DNA of 64,000 nt from Caballeronia hypogeia (GCF_001544875.2 NZ_FCOA02000001.1:434001-498000), one strand, 5' to 3'; positions 28,539-40,168 are shown, counted from the first letter of the stretch. Made by a program: numbers and translations. Notes: generated by a model not told the origin, from the sequence alone.

Positions 28539-29449
28539 CGCTTTCTTTCAAGCTTCGCGCCTTGGTTTGCGCACTGGCATGGGCGTCGATCGCGCCTTTG
28601 TCCGCGCAGGCCCAGGACGAACAGAAGGCGCCGCCGCCCTACTCCGCACCGAACAACCAGATCCGCTTCGGCAATACCGCGCTGTTCCGCAACCTGATTC
28701 CGCCCGCGACGCTCGAAGCGCAGTCGGCGCAGGAATACGCGCAGCTCATCCACGACGCCGAACGCAACAAGACGCTCCTTCCGGACAGCGACGCGACGGT
28801 CAAACGCGTGCGCGAGATCGCGAATCACGAGATTCCGTTCGCGCTCAAATGGAACGATCGCGCGAAGAACTGGAAGTGGGAGATCAACGTCATCAAGTCG
28901 CCGGACACGCGCATGGTGTGCCTGCCGGGCGGGAAGATCGTGGTGTACAGCGGGCTGATCGACAAGCTTCGTCTGAACGACAACGAGCTCGGCATGCTGA
29001 TCGGCCACGAGATCGCCCACGCGCTGCGCGAGCATGCGCGCGAGCGCCTCGGCCGGCAGCAGGCGGCGCAGCTTTCCTCGAACGGCATGCCCCAGCTTTT
29101 CGGCTTCTCGAACTATTCGTCGCAGCAGCCGGATGTTGGCGATGAACTGCTCGCGATGCGCTATTCCCCCGCCGACGAAACCGAAGCCGATGTGATCGGC
29201 AGCGAAATCGCCTCGCGCGCGGGCTACGATCCGCGCGCGGCCGTCACGCTGTGGAACAAGATCGACTCGACCACGCGCCGCGCCGACGACGGTTTCATCT
29301 GGCTGCATCCGTACGGGCCGGATCGGCGGCAAGACCTGCTCAAGCGCATGCCGGACATGATGCCGCTGTATGCGAAGGCGGTGGGCAAGAGCATCGACCA
29401 GTTGCCGAATTATGCGGGGATGGGGCGGTTCAAGAAGTCCGGCCGTTGA
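28535..29449 (+). CDS. M48-family periplasmic metallopeptidase
   Basis: 304 residues. Signal peptide to about residue 26 (ALAWASIAPLSAQAQ). The zinc site is HEIAH in GMLIGHEIAHALREHAR, and the third ligand is Glu in YSPADETEADVIGSEIASRAGYDP. It is close to the Oma1/YcaL/LoiP-like M48 peptidases that act on outer-membrane or periplasmic proteins. No lipobox is obvious. Coupled to ampG by an ATGA overlap. It converges tightly (3 bases) with exonuclease III. Confidence 0.9.
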   Translation: MTLSFKLRALVCALAWASIAPLSAQAQDEQKAPPPYSAPNNQIRFGNTALFRNLIPPATLEAQSAQEYAQLIHDAERNKTLLPDSDATVKRVREIANHEIPFALKWNDRAKNWKWEINVIKSPDTRMVCLPGGKIVVYSGLIDKLRLNDNELGMLIGHEIAHALREHARERLGRQQAAQLSSNGMPQLFGFSNYSSQQPDVGDELLAMRYSPADETEADVIGSEIASRAGYDPRAAVTLWNKIDSTTRRADDGFIWLHPYGPDRRQDLLKRMPDMMPLYAKAVGKSIDQLPNYAGMGRFKKSGR

Positions 29450-29452
29450 GGC

Positions 29453-30238
29453 TCATTTTTTCTTGCCGAGCTTCCAGTCGTAATCAATCGTCAGCGGCGC
29501 GTGATCGCTGAACTTGATGTCCTTGAAAATCGACGTCTTCTTCGCGGTCGCGGCGATTTCCTGCGTCGCGATCTGATAGTCGATGCGCCACCCGACGTTC
29601 TTCGCATACGCCTGACCGCGATTGCTCCACCACGTGTACTGCTCGGCGCGCTGATCGATGGTGCGGAACACATCGACATAACCGACGTCGTCGAAGAGCT
29701 TCGTGAGCCACGCGCGCTCTTCGGGCAGGCAGCCCGAATTCTTCTGGTTGCTCTTCCAGTTCTTGATATCGATTTCCTTGTGCACGATGTTCACGTCGCC
29801 GCACAGAATCACTTCGCGCTCTTTCGACAACTCCGCGAGATGCGGCATGAACTCGTCCATAAAGCGATACTTCGCCTGCTGGCGCTCGTCGCCGCTCGAA
29901 CCCGAAGGCACATACACCGAGACGACCGAGAGCTTGCCGAAGCGCGCTTCCACGTAGCGCCCTTCGGGATCGAACTCTTCCGAGCCGAAGCCGATGATCA
30001 CGTCATCCGGCTCGTGACGCGTATACAGCCCCGCGCCGCTGTAACCCTTCTTCACCGCGTGCTGGAAATAGCCCTGAAAACCGTGCGGCGCGAGGAACTC
30101 GGGCGTGAGATCGTCCTGCGAACACTTGATTTCCTGCACGCACACGACGTCCGATTTCTGCTCGCCGAACCAGTCGAAGAATCCCTTCTTGGCGGCCGAA
30201 CGGATGCCGTTCAGATTGGCGGTAATCACGCGAAACAT
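29453..30238 (-). CDS. xth: Exodeoxyribonuclease III
   Basis: 261 residues of the EEP nuclease fold: ITANLNGIRSA with the metal-site Asn, CVQEIKC with catalytic Glu, GDVNIVHKEIDIKNWKSN, GWRIDYQIA and terminal FSDHAPLTIDY with the catalytic Asp-His. It is an AP endonuclease and 3'-5' exonuclease for base-excision repair. Length and motifs fit ExoIII of Gram-negative bacteria. It follows the PPK2 gene by 25 bases on the same strand. Confidence 0.95.
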   Translation of the reverse strand: MFRVITANLNGIRSAAKKGFFDWFGEQKSDVVCVQEIKCSQDDLTPEFLAPHGFQGYFQHAVKKGYSGAGLYTRHEPDDVIIGFGSEEFDPEGRYVEARFGKLSVVSVYVPSGSSGDERQQAKYRFMDEFMPHLAELSKEREVILCGDVNIVHKEIDIKNWKSNQKNSGCLPEERAWLTKLFDDVGYVDVFRTIDQRAEQYTWWSNRGQAYAKNVGWRIDYQIATQEIAATAKKTSIFKDIKFSDHAPLTIDYDWKLGKKK

Positions 30239-30263
30239 ACGCTTCCTTTTTCTTGAGTTCGTC

Positions 30264-31103
30264 TTACTCGACCTTCACGCCCTTCAGCGATTCCTTCGCC
30301 GGCGGGAATTCGAGCTTCATGTTCTGCAGCGTGCGCAGCAGCAGTTCGGCGACCATCACGTTGCGATGCGTCTTCGAATCGCCCGGAATGATGTACCACG
30401 GCGCGTACTCCGTCGAGGTCGCGCCGAGCGCGTCGGCGTAGGCGGCCTGGTAGTCGTCCCAGAGCTTGCGCGCGTCGAGGTCGGAGACGTCGAACTTCCA
30501 GTGCTTGGTCGGATCGTCGATACGCGCCTGAAGACGCTCGCGCTGCTCCGCCTTCGAAATATGCAGGAAGCATTTGACGATGGTCGTGCCGGAATCCGCC
30601 AGCAGCGACTCGAAATTGCGGATATGCCGATAACGCCGCTCGCATTCGTCTGCATCGATCGATTTGAGCACGCGCGGCACGAGCACGTCTTCGTAATGGC
30701 TGCGGTTGAAGATCGCGAATTCGCCGGCCATCGGCGCCTGCGCGTGCACGCGCCACAGGAAGTCGTGCGCGGCCTCGCGTTCCGACGGCGCGCGAAACGG
30801 CACGATGCGCAGGCCGAGCGGATCGACATCGTGAAACACGGCGCGCACGGTGCCGTCCTTGCCGCTCGTGTCCATGCCTTGCAGCACCAGCAACACGCGC
30901 CGGCGACGCTGCGCGTGCAGCTTCTCCTGCAGGTCGTCGAGCTGCGCGCCGATCGCCGCGAGCCGCGCGCGGTCGGCGTCCTTCGCGCCGCTCGAGAACG
31001 GTTTAGCGGCCGGATCGACCGAAGTCAGATCGAACGGTTTGAGCTTTTTGTCGCCATTTAAGAAAGGAACGCGAAAGTCGTCGAGTTCGGGTTTCTTTGC
31101 CAT
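30264..31103 (-). CDS. Polyphosphate kinase 2 family protein
   Basis: 279 residues. P-loop Walker A LQGMDTSGKDGTVRAVF (about residues 74-90), with the lid and Walker B regions FNRSHYEDVLVPRV and KCFLHISKAEQRERL characteristic of PPK2. It transfers phosphate between polyphosphate and nucleotides. The single-domain length and the RRYRHIRNFE segment suggest the class that can act on NMP and NDP, but this is inferred only. It is cytosolic. The next gene upstream is gatB, separated by a terminator. Confidence 0.92.
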   Translation of the reverse strand: MAKKPELDDFRVPFLNGDKKLKPFDLTSVDPAAKPFSSGAKDADRARLAAIGAQLDDLQEKLHAQRRRRVLLVLQGMDTSGKDGTVRAVFHDVDPLGLRIVPFRAPSEREAAHDFLWRVHAQAPMAGEFAIFNRSHYEDVLVPRVLKSIDADECERRYRHIRNFESLLADSGTTIVKCFLHISKAEQRERLQARIDDPTKHWKFDVSDLDARKLWDDYQAAYADALGATSTEYAPWYIIPGDSKTHRNVMVAELLLRTLQNMKLEFPPAKESLKGVKVE

Positions 31104-31130
31104 GTATGTTTTTCCCCGCTTTCAATGAAA

Positions 31131-31166
31131 ACGGGCTGCTGCCAGGCTCAACCGGCAACAGCCCGT
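31131..31166 (-). terminator. Terminator of the gatCAB operon
   Basis: Stem ACGGGCTG-CTGCC / GGCAA-CAGCCCGT (one mismatch) followed on the minus strand by TTTTC, 24 bases after the gatB stop. Confidence 0.75.
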
Positions 31167-31189
31167 AAGTCAGTTCCTGACCGTGTGAA

Positions 31190-32659
31190 TCAGGACAATT
31201 TCTTTTTCAGCAATTCATTGACCTGCTGCGGATTCGCCTTGCCCTTGGTCGCCTTCATCGCCTGGCCGATCAGCGCGTTGAAGGCCTTCTCCTTGCCCGC
31301 GCGGAATTCCTCGACCGACTTCTGGTTCGCCGCGAGCACCTCGTCGATGATCGCCTCCAGCGCGCCGGTGTCCGAGATCTGCTTCAGGCCCTTCGCCTCG
31401 ATGATGCGATCCGCGGCCGCTTCGTCCGTCGCTTTCTCGTCCCAGATCGTCTGGAAGATGTCCTTCGCGATCTTGTTGGAGATGGTGCCGTCGGCAATGC
31501 GTTGAATGATCAGCGCGAGTTGCGCCGCCGACACCGGCGATTCGCCGATATCGAGCGATTCGCGGTTCAGTTGCGCGGAGACATCGCCCATCATCCAGTT
31601 CGCGGCGATCTTCGCCTGGGATTCGCCGGCCTTCTGCACGAGCGCCTCGAAATACGCCGCCATCGCCTTCGATGAGGTCAGCACGCCCGCGTCATACGGC
31701 GTCAGACCGTACGTGTCGACGATGCGCTTCTGGATGTCCGCCGGCAGCTCGGGCATCTCGCCCTTCACGCGCTCGACCCACGGGGCGTCGATCACGAGCG
31801 GCATCAGGTCCGGGTCCGGGAAATAGCGGTAATCGTGCGCGTCTTCCTTGCTGCGCATCGAGCGCGTTTCGCGCTTGTCGGGATCGTAGAGACGCGTTTC
31901 CTGCACCACGGTGCCGCCGTCTTCGATCAGCTCGATCTGACGGCGCACTTCGTACTGGATCGCCTCTTCCAGGAAGCGGAACGAGTTCAGGTTCTTGATC
32001 TCGGCGCGCGTGCCGAATTCCTTCTGGCCGACCGGCCGCACCGACACGTTCGCGTCACAGCGGAACGAGCCTTCCTGCATGTTGCCGTCGCAGATGCCGA
32101 GCCACACGACGAGGCCATGAAGCGCCTTCGCATAAGCGACCGCTTCCGCCGCGCTGCGCATTTCGGGCTCGGTGACGATCTCGAGCAGCGGCGTGCCCGC
32201 GCGATTCAGGTCGATGCCCGTCATGCCCGCGAAGTCTTCGTGCAGCGACTTGCCCGCGTCTTCTTCGAGATGCGCGCGCGTCAGGTTGACGGTCTTCGAA
32301 TACGCTTCCTTGCCAGCCTTTTCGTTGGCCGGAACCTGAATCGTGATCTGACCGCCCTGCACGACCGGAATCTCGTACTGGCTGATCTGATAGCCCTTCG
32401 GAAGATCCGGATAGAAGTAGTTCTTGCGCGCGAAGATGCTGCGCGGCGCAATGTGCGCGCCGATCGAAAGACCGAAGCGGATCGCGCGCTCGACGGCGCC
32501 ACGGTTCATCACGGGCAACACGCCGGGCAGCGCGAGATCGACGGGGCTCGCCTGCGAGTTCGGGCTCGCGCCGAATTGCGTGGGCGCGCCCGAGAAAATC
32601 TTGGAGACGGTGGAAAGCTGCGCGTGCGTTTCCAGACCGATGACGACTTCCCACTGCAT
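31190..32659 (-). CDS. gatB: Asp/Glu-tRNA amidotransferase subunit B
   Basis: 489 residues from [15 protein letters not shown] at 32659. Kinase-like domain that activates Glu-tRNA(Gln)/Asp-tRNA(Asn), with [17 protein letters not shown] and [16 protein letters not shown]. The helical and YqeY-type C-terminal tail (from about residue 300 on, ending [16 protein letters not shown]) recognises tRNA. It lies 2 bases after gatA, and the ORF's longer upstream extension overlaps gatA and is not real. It forms the GatCAB complex. Confidence 0.97.
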   Translation of the reverse strand: MQWEVVIGLETHAQLSTVSKIFSGAPTQFGASPNSQASPVDLALPGVLPVMNRGAVERAIRFGLSIGAHIAPRSIFARKNYFYPDLPKGYQISQYEIPVVQGGQITIQVPANEKAGKEAYSKTVNLTRAHLEEDAGKSLHEDFAGMTGIDLNRAGTPLLEIVTEPEMRSAAEAVAYAKALHGLVVWLGICDGNMQEGSFRCDANVSVRPVGQKEFGTRAEIKNLNSFRFLEEAIQYEVRRQIELIEDGGTVVQETRLYDPDKRETRSMRSKEDAHDYRYFPDPDLMPLVIDAPWVERVKGEMPELPADIQKRIVDTYGLTPYDAGVLTSSKAMAAYFEALVQKAGESQAKIAANWMMGDVSAQLNRESLDIGESPVSAAQLALIIQRIADGTISNKIAKDIFQTIWDEKATDEAAADRIIEAKGLKQISDTGALEAIIDEVLAANQKSVEEFRAGKEKAFNALIGQAMKATKGKANPQQVNELLKKKLS

Positions 32660-32661
32660 GT

Positions 32662-34158
32662 TCACACTCCCGATGCCGATGGTGCCTTGCGGTGCCAGTC
32701 GGTCGCGCGCTGATAGGCGTCGGCGACCTGGAGCATCCGGGCTTCGTTGAAATAGTTGCCGATGATCTGCAGACCGACCGGTCGATTCGCATTCGCCCCC
32801 GCGCCGAAGCCGCACGGCACGCTCATGCCGGGCAGGCCCGCGAGGCTCACGGAAAGCGTGTAGATATCGGCGAGATACATCTGCACGGGATCGTCGGCCT
32901 TCTCGCCGAGATTCCACGCGACCGAAGGCGCCACCGGTCCCATGATGACGTCGCACTGCTTGAACGCTTCCTGAAAATCGCGCGCGATGATGCGGCGAAT
33001 CTTCTGCGCCTGCAGGTAGTACGCGTCGTAATAGCCGTGCGAAAGCACGTACGTGCCGACGAGAATGCGCCGCTTCACTTCGGGACCGAAGCCTTCCGCG
33101 CGCGACTTCTTGTACATGTCGAGCAGGTCCTTGTACTGCGCCGCGCGATGCCCGTAGCGCACGCCATCGAAGCGCGACAGATTGGACGATGCCTCGGCCG
33201 GCGCGATGATGTAGTACACGGGAATCGAAAGCTCGGTCTTCGGCAGCGTGACTTCGACGAGCGTGGCGCCGAGCGCCTCGTATTGCTTCAACGCGGCGTC
33301 GATGGACGCCCGCACGTCGTCCGCCAGACCGGCGCCGAAATACTCCTTCGGCATGCCGATGCGCAGACCCTTCAGCGGCTTGCTCGTGTCATCGCTGCCG
33401 TTCCACGCTTGGCCGAGATAACGCGTGTAGTCTTCGCTTTCGCGTTGCAGGCTGGTGGAGTCGCGCTCGTCGAAACCGCCCATTGCGTTGAGGAGCAGCG
33501 CGCAGTCTTGCGCGGTTTGCGCCATCGGGCCGCCCTGATCCAGCGACGAAGCGAACGCGATCATTCCATAACGCGAAACGCGGCCATACGTCGGTTTGAT
33601 CCCCGTGATGCCGGTGAACGACGCGGGCTGGCGGATCGAGCCGCCGGTGTCGGTGCCGGTCGCGGCGGGCGCGAGACGCGCGGCCACGGCCGCGGCCGAT
33701 CCACCCGACGAACCGCCCGGAACCGCCTTCACGTCCCACGGATTTTTCACGGCGCCGAAATACGAATTCTCGTTGGACGAGCCCATCGCGAACTCGTCCA
33801 TGTTCGTCTTGCCGAGCGTGACCATGCCGGCGTGCTTCAGACGATCGACGACGGTCGCATCGAACGGGCTCGCGTAATTTTCGAGCATGTGCGAGCCGGC
33901 GGTGGACGTCCAGCCGCGCGTGACGAACACGTCCTTGTGCGCGACCGGCAGACCGGTCAGCGCGCCGGCATTGCCCTGCGCGATGAGCGCGTCGGCCGCT
34001 TTCGCCTGTTCGAGCGTGAGCGCGGCGTCGACGCCGATGAACGCGTTCAGATCCTTCGCGGCCTCGATGCGTTGCAGATACGACTGCGCCAGTTCGACCG
34101 CGGAAATCTCCTTCGAGTCGAGCGCGGCGCGCAATTCGGTCAAGCTTTTTTGATGCAT
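32662..34158 (-). CDS. gatA: Asp/Glu-tRNA amidotransferase subunit A
   Basis: 498 residues, amidase-signature family. The Ser-cisSer-Lys triad is visible: Lys in LPVAHKDVF, cis-Ser in [14 protein letters not shown] and nucleophile Ser in [12 protein letters not shown]. It releases ammonia from glutamine (or Asn) for the GatB-activated tRNA. Second gene of gatCAB on the minus strand. Confidence 0.97.
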   Translation of the reverse strand: MHQKSLTELRAALDSKEISAVELAQSYLQRIEAAKDLNAFIGVDAALTLEQAKAADALIAQGNAGALTGLPVAHKDVFVTRGWTSTAGSHMLENYASPFDATVVDRLKHAGMVTLGKTNMDEFAMGSSNENSYFGAVKNPWDVKAVPGGSSGGSAAAVAARLAPAATGTDTGGSIRQPASFTGITGIKPTYGRVSRYGMIAFASSLDQGGPMAQTAQDCALLLNAMGGFDERDSTSLQRESEDYTRYLGQAWNGSDDTSKPLKGLRIGMPKEYFGAGLADDVRASIDAALKQYEALGATLVEVTLPKTELSIPVYYIIAPAEASSNLSRFDGVRYGHRAAQYKDLLDMYKKSRAEGFGPEVKRRILVGTYVLSHGYYDAYYLQAQKIRRIIARDFQEAFKQCDVIMGPVAPSVAWNLGEKADDPVQMYLADIYTLSVSLAGLPGMSVPCGFGAGANANRPVGLQIIGNYFNEARMLQVADAYQRATDWHRKAPSASGV

Positions 34159-34214
34159 TGCAGTTCCCTGATGAGCGCGGTCTGAATCACGCGCTGACGC
34201 TGAATGTTTGATGC

Positions 34215-34514
34215 TTACTCGATGACTTTCGGCACGAGATACAGCCCGTCCTGCACGGCGGGTGCGGAGCGCTGGAACTCTTCGCGCTCGACGCGCTCTG
34301 AGACAGCGTCGTCACGCAGACGCAGCGCGACTTCCTCGATCTGCTCGATCGGGTGCGCGAGCGGTTCGATGCCGGTCGTATCGACGGCCTGCATCTGCTC
34401 GACGAGACCGAAGAAATCGTTGAGTCGTGCGAGCGTGGGCTCGGCTTCGTGGTCGGGCAATTCGAGCCGCGCGAGATGCGCGATGCGTTTTACGTCGGTC
34501 AGGGTCAAAGACAT
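34215..34514 (-). CDS. gatC: Asp/Glu-tRNA amidotransferase subunit C
   Basis: 99 residues, starting [21 protein letters not shown] and containing [10 protein letters not shown] and the C-terminal [13 protein letters not shown], as in GatC. It is the small stabilising subunit wrapping GatA and GatB. First gene of the operon, divergent from mreB. Confidence 0.96.
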   Translation of the reverse strand: MSLTLTDVKRIAHLARLELPDHEAEPTLARLNDFFGLVEQMQAVDTTGIEPLAHPIEQIEEVALRLRDDAVSERVEREEFQRSAPAVQDGLYLVPKVIE

Positions 34515-34890
34515 GGAATCACCGGAGAAAGCGTGGACAGCCCCAGATTCGAAAACTTTCGCTGCAACAGCAAGTTACGAACTTGAAAGGAGCCCTCGGA
34601 AGCAGGTCTGGCGATGGCAAAAACTGCCATCCTTTTCCTATAGATACCCACAAATTATAAGGTATCATTACACGTTCGACTCACCTCTGGTTCGGCCTCA
34701 CAGCGGCTTTCTCCCTGAATCAATGAATTGCGAGAAACGTTTGCGTAAGGCAGGCCATTCTGCGGTAGATTTCTTCCCGGATATGCACATTACGGCGAGC
34801 GTTCGCCGCCCGGGCAATCCGTTATTTTTTCCGCTGCCGTCCCCGGCGCTCATGGCGACGAACGGCCACTCAGCGAGACAGGATTTTTGA
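34515..34890. other. Divergent gatC/mreB promoter region with inverted repeats
   Basis: 376 bases, AT-rich between about 34620 and 34720. It contains the hairpin GATGGCA-AAAAC-TGCCATC (34613-34631) followed by CTTTTCC, and the inverted repeat GATACC (34643-34648) / GGTATC (34661-34666). A minus-strand TATAAT (34654-34659) between its arms is a likely -10 box for gatC. No convincing mreB promoter is seen. Confidence 0.4.
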
Positions 34891-35934
<1,044 letters not shown>

Positions 35935-36147
35935 TCTCACGCGTGGAACCGTCCGCCCTTCCTTTCGGCGCGACCGTTTTCCCCGCAGCGACTGAACGCA
36001 CGCGCGGCACTCGCCGCACTCGCGTAACGCGACGCGCGCGCGGCCCGGCACCCGTCCGGGCCGTTGTCGAAACAGCGTAGGGCAGGTTTCGCCACCGGCG
36101 AGATACCTGCAGCATCGATCCACCCGCTCACGCCCTCGGCGCTGACC

Positions 36148-37272
36148 ATGGAATACAGTCCGCCGCCACTTTTCAAGCAAGGCCCGTCGGCGCTCGCGCG
36201 TCTGATCTTCTTCGTGGTGCTCGCCATCGCGCTGCTCGTGTCGGACGCGCGCTTCAGCACGCTCGAAATCGTGCGCGGCATGCTCGGCGCGGGACTTTAT
36301 CCGTTGCAGCGCGCCGCGCTCGTGCCGCGCGACATCTTCATGGGCGCAGCGGATCTCGCCGTGACCAGCGCCACGCTGCGCAGCGAAAACAAGAAACTCG
36401 CCGACAAGAATCTTGAACTCTCAGTGAAGGCCGGCGACGCGGCGCAACTGGCCATCGAGAACGCGCATCTGCGCGCGCTTCTGAATCTCCAATCGCGCGC
36501 GACCACCGACGAAACGCCCGCCGAAATCCAGTACGACACGCGCGATCCGTTCACGCAGAAAGTCGTGATCGGCAAGGGTTCGCAACAGAACATCCAGGAT
36601 GGCGCGCCGGTCGTCACTGAGGATGGCGTAATCGGCCAGGTCACGCGCGTGTTCCCGCTGCAGTCCGAAGTCACGCTGCTCACCGACAAGGACCAGGCCG
36701 TGCCCGTGCAAATCATGCGCACCGGCTTGCGCAGCGTGATCTACGGCACGCCGAAGGGCGACACGCTCGACCTGCGTTTCGTGCCGATCAGCGCCGATGT
36801 CCAGGCCGGCGACGAGCTCGTGACCAGCGGCCTGGACGGCATCTATCCGCCGGGATTGCCGGTGGCGAAGGTCCTACGCGTGGACAAGCAGGCGGACACG
36901 GCGTTCGCGCGCGTGGTCTGCGTGCCCATCGCGGCGGTGCGCGGCGCGCGTCAGTTGCTCGTGCTGCACTACAACCTGAACGAGCCGCCGAATCCGATCG
37001 AAGTCGAAGCGGCCGCGGCCGCGAAGGAAGCGAAGGAAAACAAGGGCAAGAAGAAGCCGGCGGCCAAGGCGGCCGCGGGTGCAAGCGGTGCATCGGCAGT
37101 CGCGGGTGCGTCCGCGCCGGCTGCGGGCTCCGCGCCCCCTGCGGCGGCAGCGCCTGCCGCGCAAGCGTCCGCGCCCAGGGCAGCCGCGCCGAAAGCGGCA
37201 TCGGGGGCGGCGGCGAAGCCATCGAAGAAGGCGCATAGTTCCAAGCCCGCATCCTCGGGAGCCGCGCGATGA
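36148..37272 (+). CDS. mreC: Rod shape-determining protein MreC, with Ala/Lys-rich C-tail
   Basis: 374 residues from the ATG at 36148 (MEYSPPPLFKQGPSALARLIFFVVLAIAL). One N-terminal membrane helix (about 20-37), a coiled coil (about 70-110: ENKKLADKNLELS), then the periplasmic beta domains with GAPVVTEDGVIGQVTRV and GLDGIYPPGLPVAKV. The last 80 residues form a low-complexity Ala/Pro/Lys tail (AKENKGKKKPAAKAAAGAS) not needed in E. coli MreC. The stop overlaps mreD by 4 bases. Confidence 0.95.
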   Translation: MEYSPPPLFKQGPSALARLIFFVVLAIALLVSDARFSTLEIVRGMLGAGLYPLQRAALVPRDIFMGAADLAVTSATLRSENKKLADKNLELSVKAGDAAQLAIENAHLRALLNLQSRATTDETPAEIQYDTRDPFTQKVVIGKGSQQNIQDGAPVVTEDGVIGQVTRVFPLQSEVTLLTDKDQAVPVQIMRTGLRSVIYGTPKGDTLDLRFVPISADVQAGDELVTSGLDGIYPPGLPVAKVLRVDKQADTAFARVVCVPIAAVRGARQLLVLHYNLNEPPNPIEVEAAAAAKEAKENKGKKKPAAKAAAGASGASAVAGASAPAAGSAPPAAAAPAAQASAPRAAAPKAASGAAAKPSKKAHSSKPASSGAAR

Positions 37273-37781
37273 ACCGTCCGCAATACATCCTGCAGCCGGT
37301 CAATCCGTACTTCATCACGTTCAGCCTCGCGGCCGCGTTCTTGCTGAACCTGATGCCGTGGGGACGGCTCATCGGCGTGCCGGATTTCGTCGCTCTCGTG
37401 CTGCTGTTCTGGAATGTCCATCAACCGCGCAAGGTCGGCATGGGTATCGCGTTCATGCTCGGCATTCTGATGGACGTGCACAATGCGAATCTGCTGGGCG
37501 AGCACGCGCTCGCGTACACGCTGCTGTCCTACGGCGCGATCACGATTCACCGTCGCGTGCTGTGGATGGCGCTGCCCGTGCAGATGTTCGTCGTCGCACC
37601 GCTCCTGGTGGGCGCGCACCTCGTGCCGTTCATCATCCGACTGATGACGGGCGCCGCCTTTCCCGGCTGGAGCTATCTGATCAACGGGTTCGTGGAAGCG
37701 CTCCTGTGGCCGATCGCCAGCTTTTTGCTGCTGATGCCACAGCGCCGCGCCGCCGACCCGGACGATACGCGTCCGATCTGA
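37269..37781 (+). CDS. mreD: Rod shape-determining protein MreD
   Basis: 170 residues, five or six hydrophobic segments (FITFSLAAAFLLNLMPWG, FVALVLLFWNVHQPRKVGMG, FMLGILMDVHNANLLGEHAL). The P-R-x-G-x-x-x-A-F-x-x-G-I-x-x-D stretch is typical of MreD. It is the inner-membrane partner of MreC. The start overlaps the mreC stop (ATGA). Confidence 0.95.
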   Translation: MNRPQYILQPVNPYFITFSLAAAFLLNLMPWGRLIGVPDFVALVLLFWNVHQPRKVGMGIAFMLGILMDVHNANLLGEHALAYTLLSYGAITIHRRVLWMALPVQMFVVAPLLVGAHLVPFIIRLMTGAAFPGWSYLINGFVEALLWPIASFLLLMPQRRAADPDDTRPI

Positions 37782-37871
37782 GGCCGCGCGCCATCGGGCG
37801 CGCCGAATGAACCGCCGCGCGCGGACTACACTTGAAATCGCGGAGGATCGCGAGAAACCCGCGAAAGCTGC

Positions 37872-40157
37872 ATGACCGAAATAAAGAACACCGAACAACA
37901 GTTGTCGAAGTTCCGCCTGCGCGTCGCGGCGGCGGGACTGTTCGTGTTCGTCTGCTTCGGGCTGATCGGGTTGCGTTTCCTGTATCTGCAGGTCTGGCAC
38001 TTCAGCAAATACTCGTTGCAGGCGAACGAAAACCGCATTTCCGTCGCGCCGATCGTGCCGAACCGGGGCATCATCACCGACCGTAACGGCGTCGTGCTGG
38101 CGAAAAACTATTCCGCCTACACGCTCGAAATCACGCGTTCCAAGATCAACGGCACGCTCGACGAAACCATCGACGAGCTCTCGCAGGTCATTCCGATCGA
38201 CCAGCGCGACCGCCGCCGTTTCAAGAAACTACTCGAAGATTCGAAGAATTTCGAAAGCCTGCCGATCCGCACGCGCCTGACCGACGAGGAAGTCGCGAAA
38301 TTCACCGCGCAGCGTTTCCGCTTTCCCGGAGTTGAAGTGCGCGCGCGCCTGTTCCGCCAATATCCGCTCGGCATGACCGCCGCGCACGTGATCGGCTATA
38401 TCGGGCGGATTTCGCAGCGCGATCAGGAGCGCATCGACGACGCCAGCGACGCCAACGACGAAAGCTCGGATCACTACGATCCGCGTCTCGATGCCAACAA
38501 CTACAAGGGCACGGATTACGTCGGCAAGATCGGCGTCGAGCAGAGTTATGAAACCGAGCTGCATGGCCTGACCGGTTTCGAGGAAGTCGAAGTCACGGCG
38601 GGCGGCCGTCCGGTGCGTACGATGTCGCGCACTCAGGCGACGCCGGGCAACAATCTCCAGTTGTCGCTGGATATAGGGTTGCAGCAGGTCGCCGAACAGG
38701 CTTTCGCGGGCAAGCGCGGCGCGCTGGTCGCGATCGAGCCTTCCACTGGCGACGTGCTGGCGTTCGTCTCAGCGCCAAGTTTCGATCCGAATTCCTTCGT
38801 CGACGGCATCGATCAGCAAACCTGGGACGCGCTCAACAACTCGCCGGATCATCCGCTGCTGAATCGTCCGCTGCACGGCACGTATCCGCCGGGCTCGACC
38901 TACAAGCCGTTCATGGCGCTCGCCGCGCTGACGCTGCACAAGCGCACGCCGGGCTGGGGTTTCCAGGATCCGGGCTCCTATACCTTCGGCGGCCACACGT
39001 TCCGCAACGACGTGCGTTCCGGACAGGGCTGGGTCGACATGAACCGCGCGATCGTCGTGTCGAACGACACGTACTTCTACATGCTCGCGCACGATCTCGG
39101 CGTGAACGCCATGGCCGGCTTCATGAAGCCGTGGGGCTTCGGCCAGATCACCGGCATCGATATCGCGGGCGAGGCGCGCGGCATTCTTCCGTCGACGGAA
39201 TGGAAGCGCAAGGCGTATCGCAAGCCCGAGCAGCAACGCTGGTACGAAGGCGAAACGATTTCCCTCGGCATCGGCCAGGGCTACAACTCGTTCACGATCC
39301 TGCAACTCGCGCATGCCACCGCGACGCTCGCGAACAACGGGGTCGTGATGAAGCCGCACCTCGTGCGCAATATCGAGAATCCGATCACCAAGGACATGCG
39401 CGCGGTCGTGCGCGACCCGAGCAACAAGATACCGGTCGCGCAGAAAGACATCGACTTCATCAAGCACGCGATGGAAGGCGTCGTGACGAACGGCACGGCG
39501 GCCAAGGTCTTCGCGGGCGCGCCATATCTCGCGGCGGGCAAGACGGGCACGGCGCAGGTGTATTCGCTGCAAGGCTCGAACTACCGGGGTCACGGCGCAA
39601 CCTCCGAGCGTCTGCGCGACCACGCGTTGTTCATCGCGTTCGCGCCGGCGGAGAATCCGAAGATCGCGCTCGCGCTGATCGTCGAAAACGGCGGCTGGGG
39701 CGCGGAATCAGCCGGCCCGATCGCGCGCAAGGTGCTCGACTATTATCTGGTCGATCGCCTGAAGCCGGGCGCGGAAGCTGCGGCGGTCGCCGCCGCCGCA
39801 TCCGCGACGGAAGATTCCGGCCTGCCGATGATCGGCGGCACACAATCGCCCGCCGCAATCGCGCTGCCCGCCTCGGTGGCGAATTCGTCGCCGGCGTTTT
39901 CGCCTCAGGCGGCGTCGAATCCCAGTGTCGCCCGAGCGGCGTCCGCGCCGGCGATTTCTGCATCGGCGGCGAAAGCGCAAAAGCCGCGCGCTGGTTCGGC
40001 CGCGCCCCCGACGCCTGCAGCGGCGCTGCCCGCTTCGACGCCCGGCCGCGCGCCCGAGCCGAAGAAGCGCCCGACCGAGCCGACGCCCACCATGGTGCGC
40101 GGCAACGGAAACGACGGCGTGCGCGTGCTCGCGCCGTCCGGCGGCATCGACGAATAA
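37872..40157 (+). CDS. mrdA: Penicillin-binding protein 2, with long C-terminal extension
   Basis: 761 residues. Inner-membrane helix at about 17-40, pedestal domain, then the transpeptidase domain with the catalytic tetrad STYK (Ser342, Lys345), SND (Ser397) and KTG (Lys557). It cross-links peptidoglycan during elongation with RodA. E. coli PBP2 is about 630 residues; here about 120 extra residues at the end are Ala/Pro/Ser-rich low complexity. Start chosen at 37872 by family alignment (MTEIKNTEQQLSKFRLRV). Confidence 0.97.
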   Translation: MTEIKNTEQQLSKFRLRVAAAGLFVFVCFGLIGLRFLYLQVWHFSKYSLQANENRISVAPIVPNRGIITDRNGVVLAKNYSAYTLEITRSKINGTLDETIDELSQVIPIDQRDRRRFKKLLEDSKNFESLPIRTRLTDEEVAKFTAQRFRFPGVEVRARLFRQYPLGMTAAHVIGYIGRISQRDQERIDDASDANDESSDHYDPRLDANNYKGTDYVGKIGVEQSYETELHGLTGFEEVEVTAGGRPVRTMSRTQATPGNNLQLSLDIGLQQVAEQAFAGKRGALVAIEPSTGDVLAFVSAPSFDPNSFVDGIDQQTWDALNNSPDHPLLNRPLHGTYPPGSTYKPFMALAALTLHKRTPGWGFQDPGSYTFGGHTFRNDVRSGQGWVDMNRAIVVSNDTYFYMLAHDLGVNAMAGFMKPWGFGQITGIDIAGEARGILPSTEWKRKAYRKPEQQRWYEGETISLGIGQGYNSFTILQLAHATATLANNGVVMKPHLVRNIENPITKDMRAVVRDPSNKIPVAQKDIDFIKHAMEGVVTNGTAAKVFAGAPYLAAGKTGTAQVYSLQGSNYRGHGATSERLRDHALFIAFAPAENPKIALALIVENGGWGAESAGPIARKVLDYYLVDRLKPGAEAAAVAAAASATEDSGLPMIGGTQSPAAIALPASVANSSPAFSPQAASNPSVARAASAPAISASAAKAQKPRAGSAAPPTPAAALPASTPGRAPEPKKRPTEPTPTMVRGNGNDGVRVLAPSGGIDE

Positions 40158-40168
40158 AGGAAACCGCC

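Noticed and set aside
34613..34631. GATGGCA-AAAAC-TGCCATC hairpin as a second orphan terminator or sRNA
   Set aside because: The tract after it is only CTTTTCC, no promoter or other stem was seen upstream, and it may just be leader structure between gatC and mreB.
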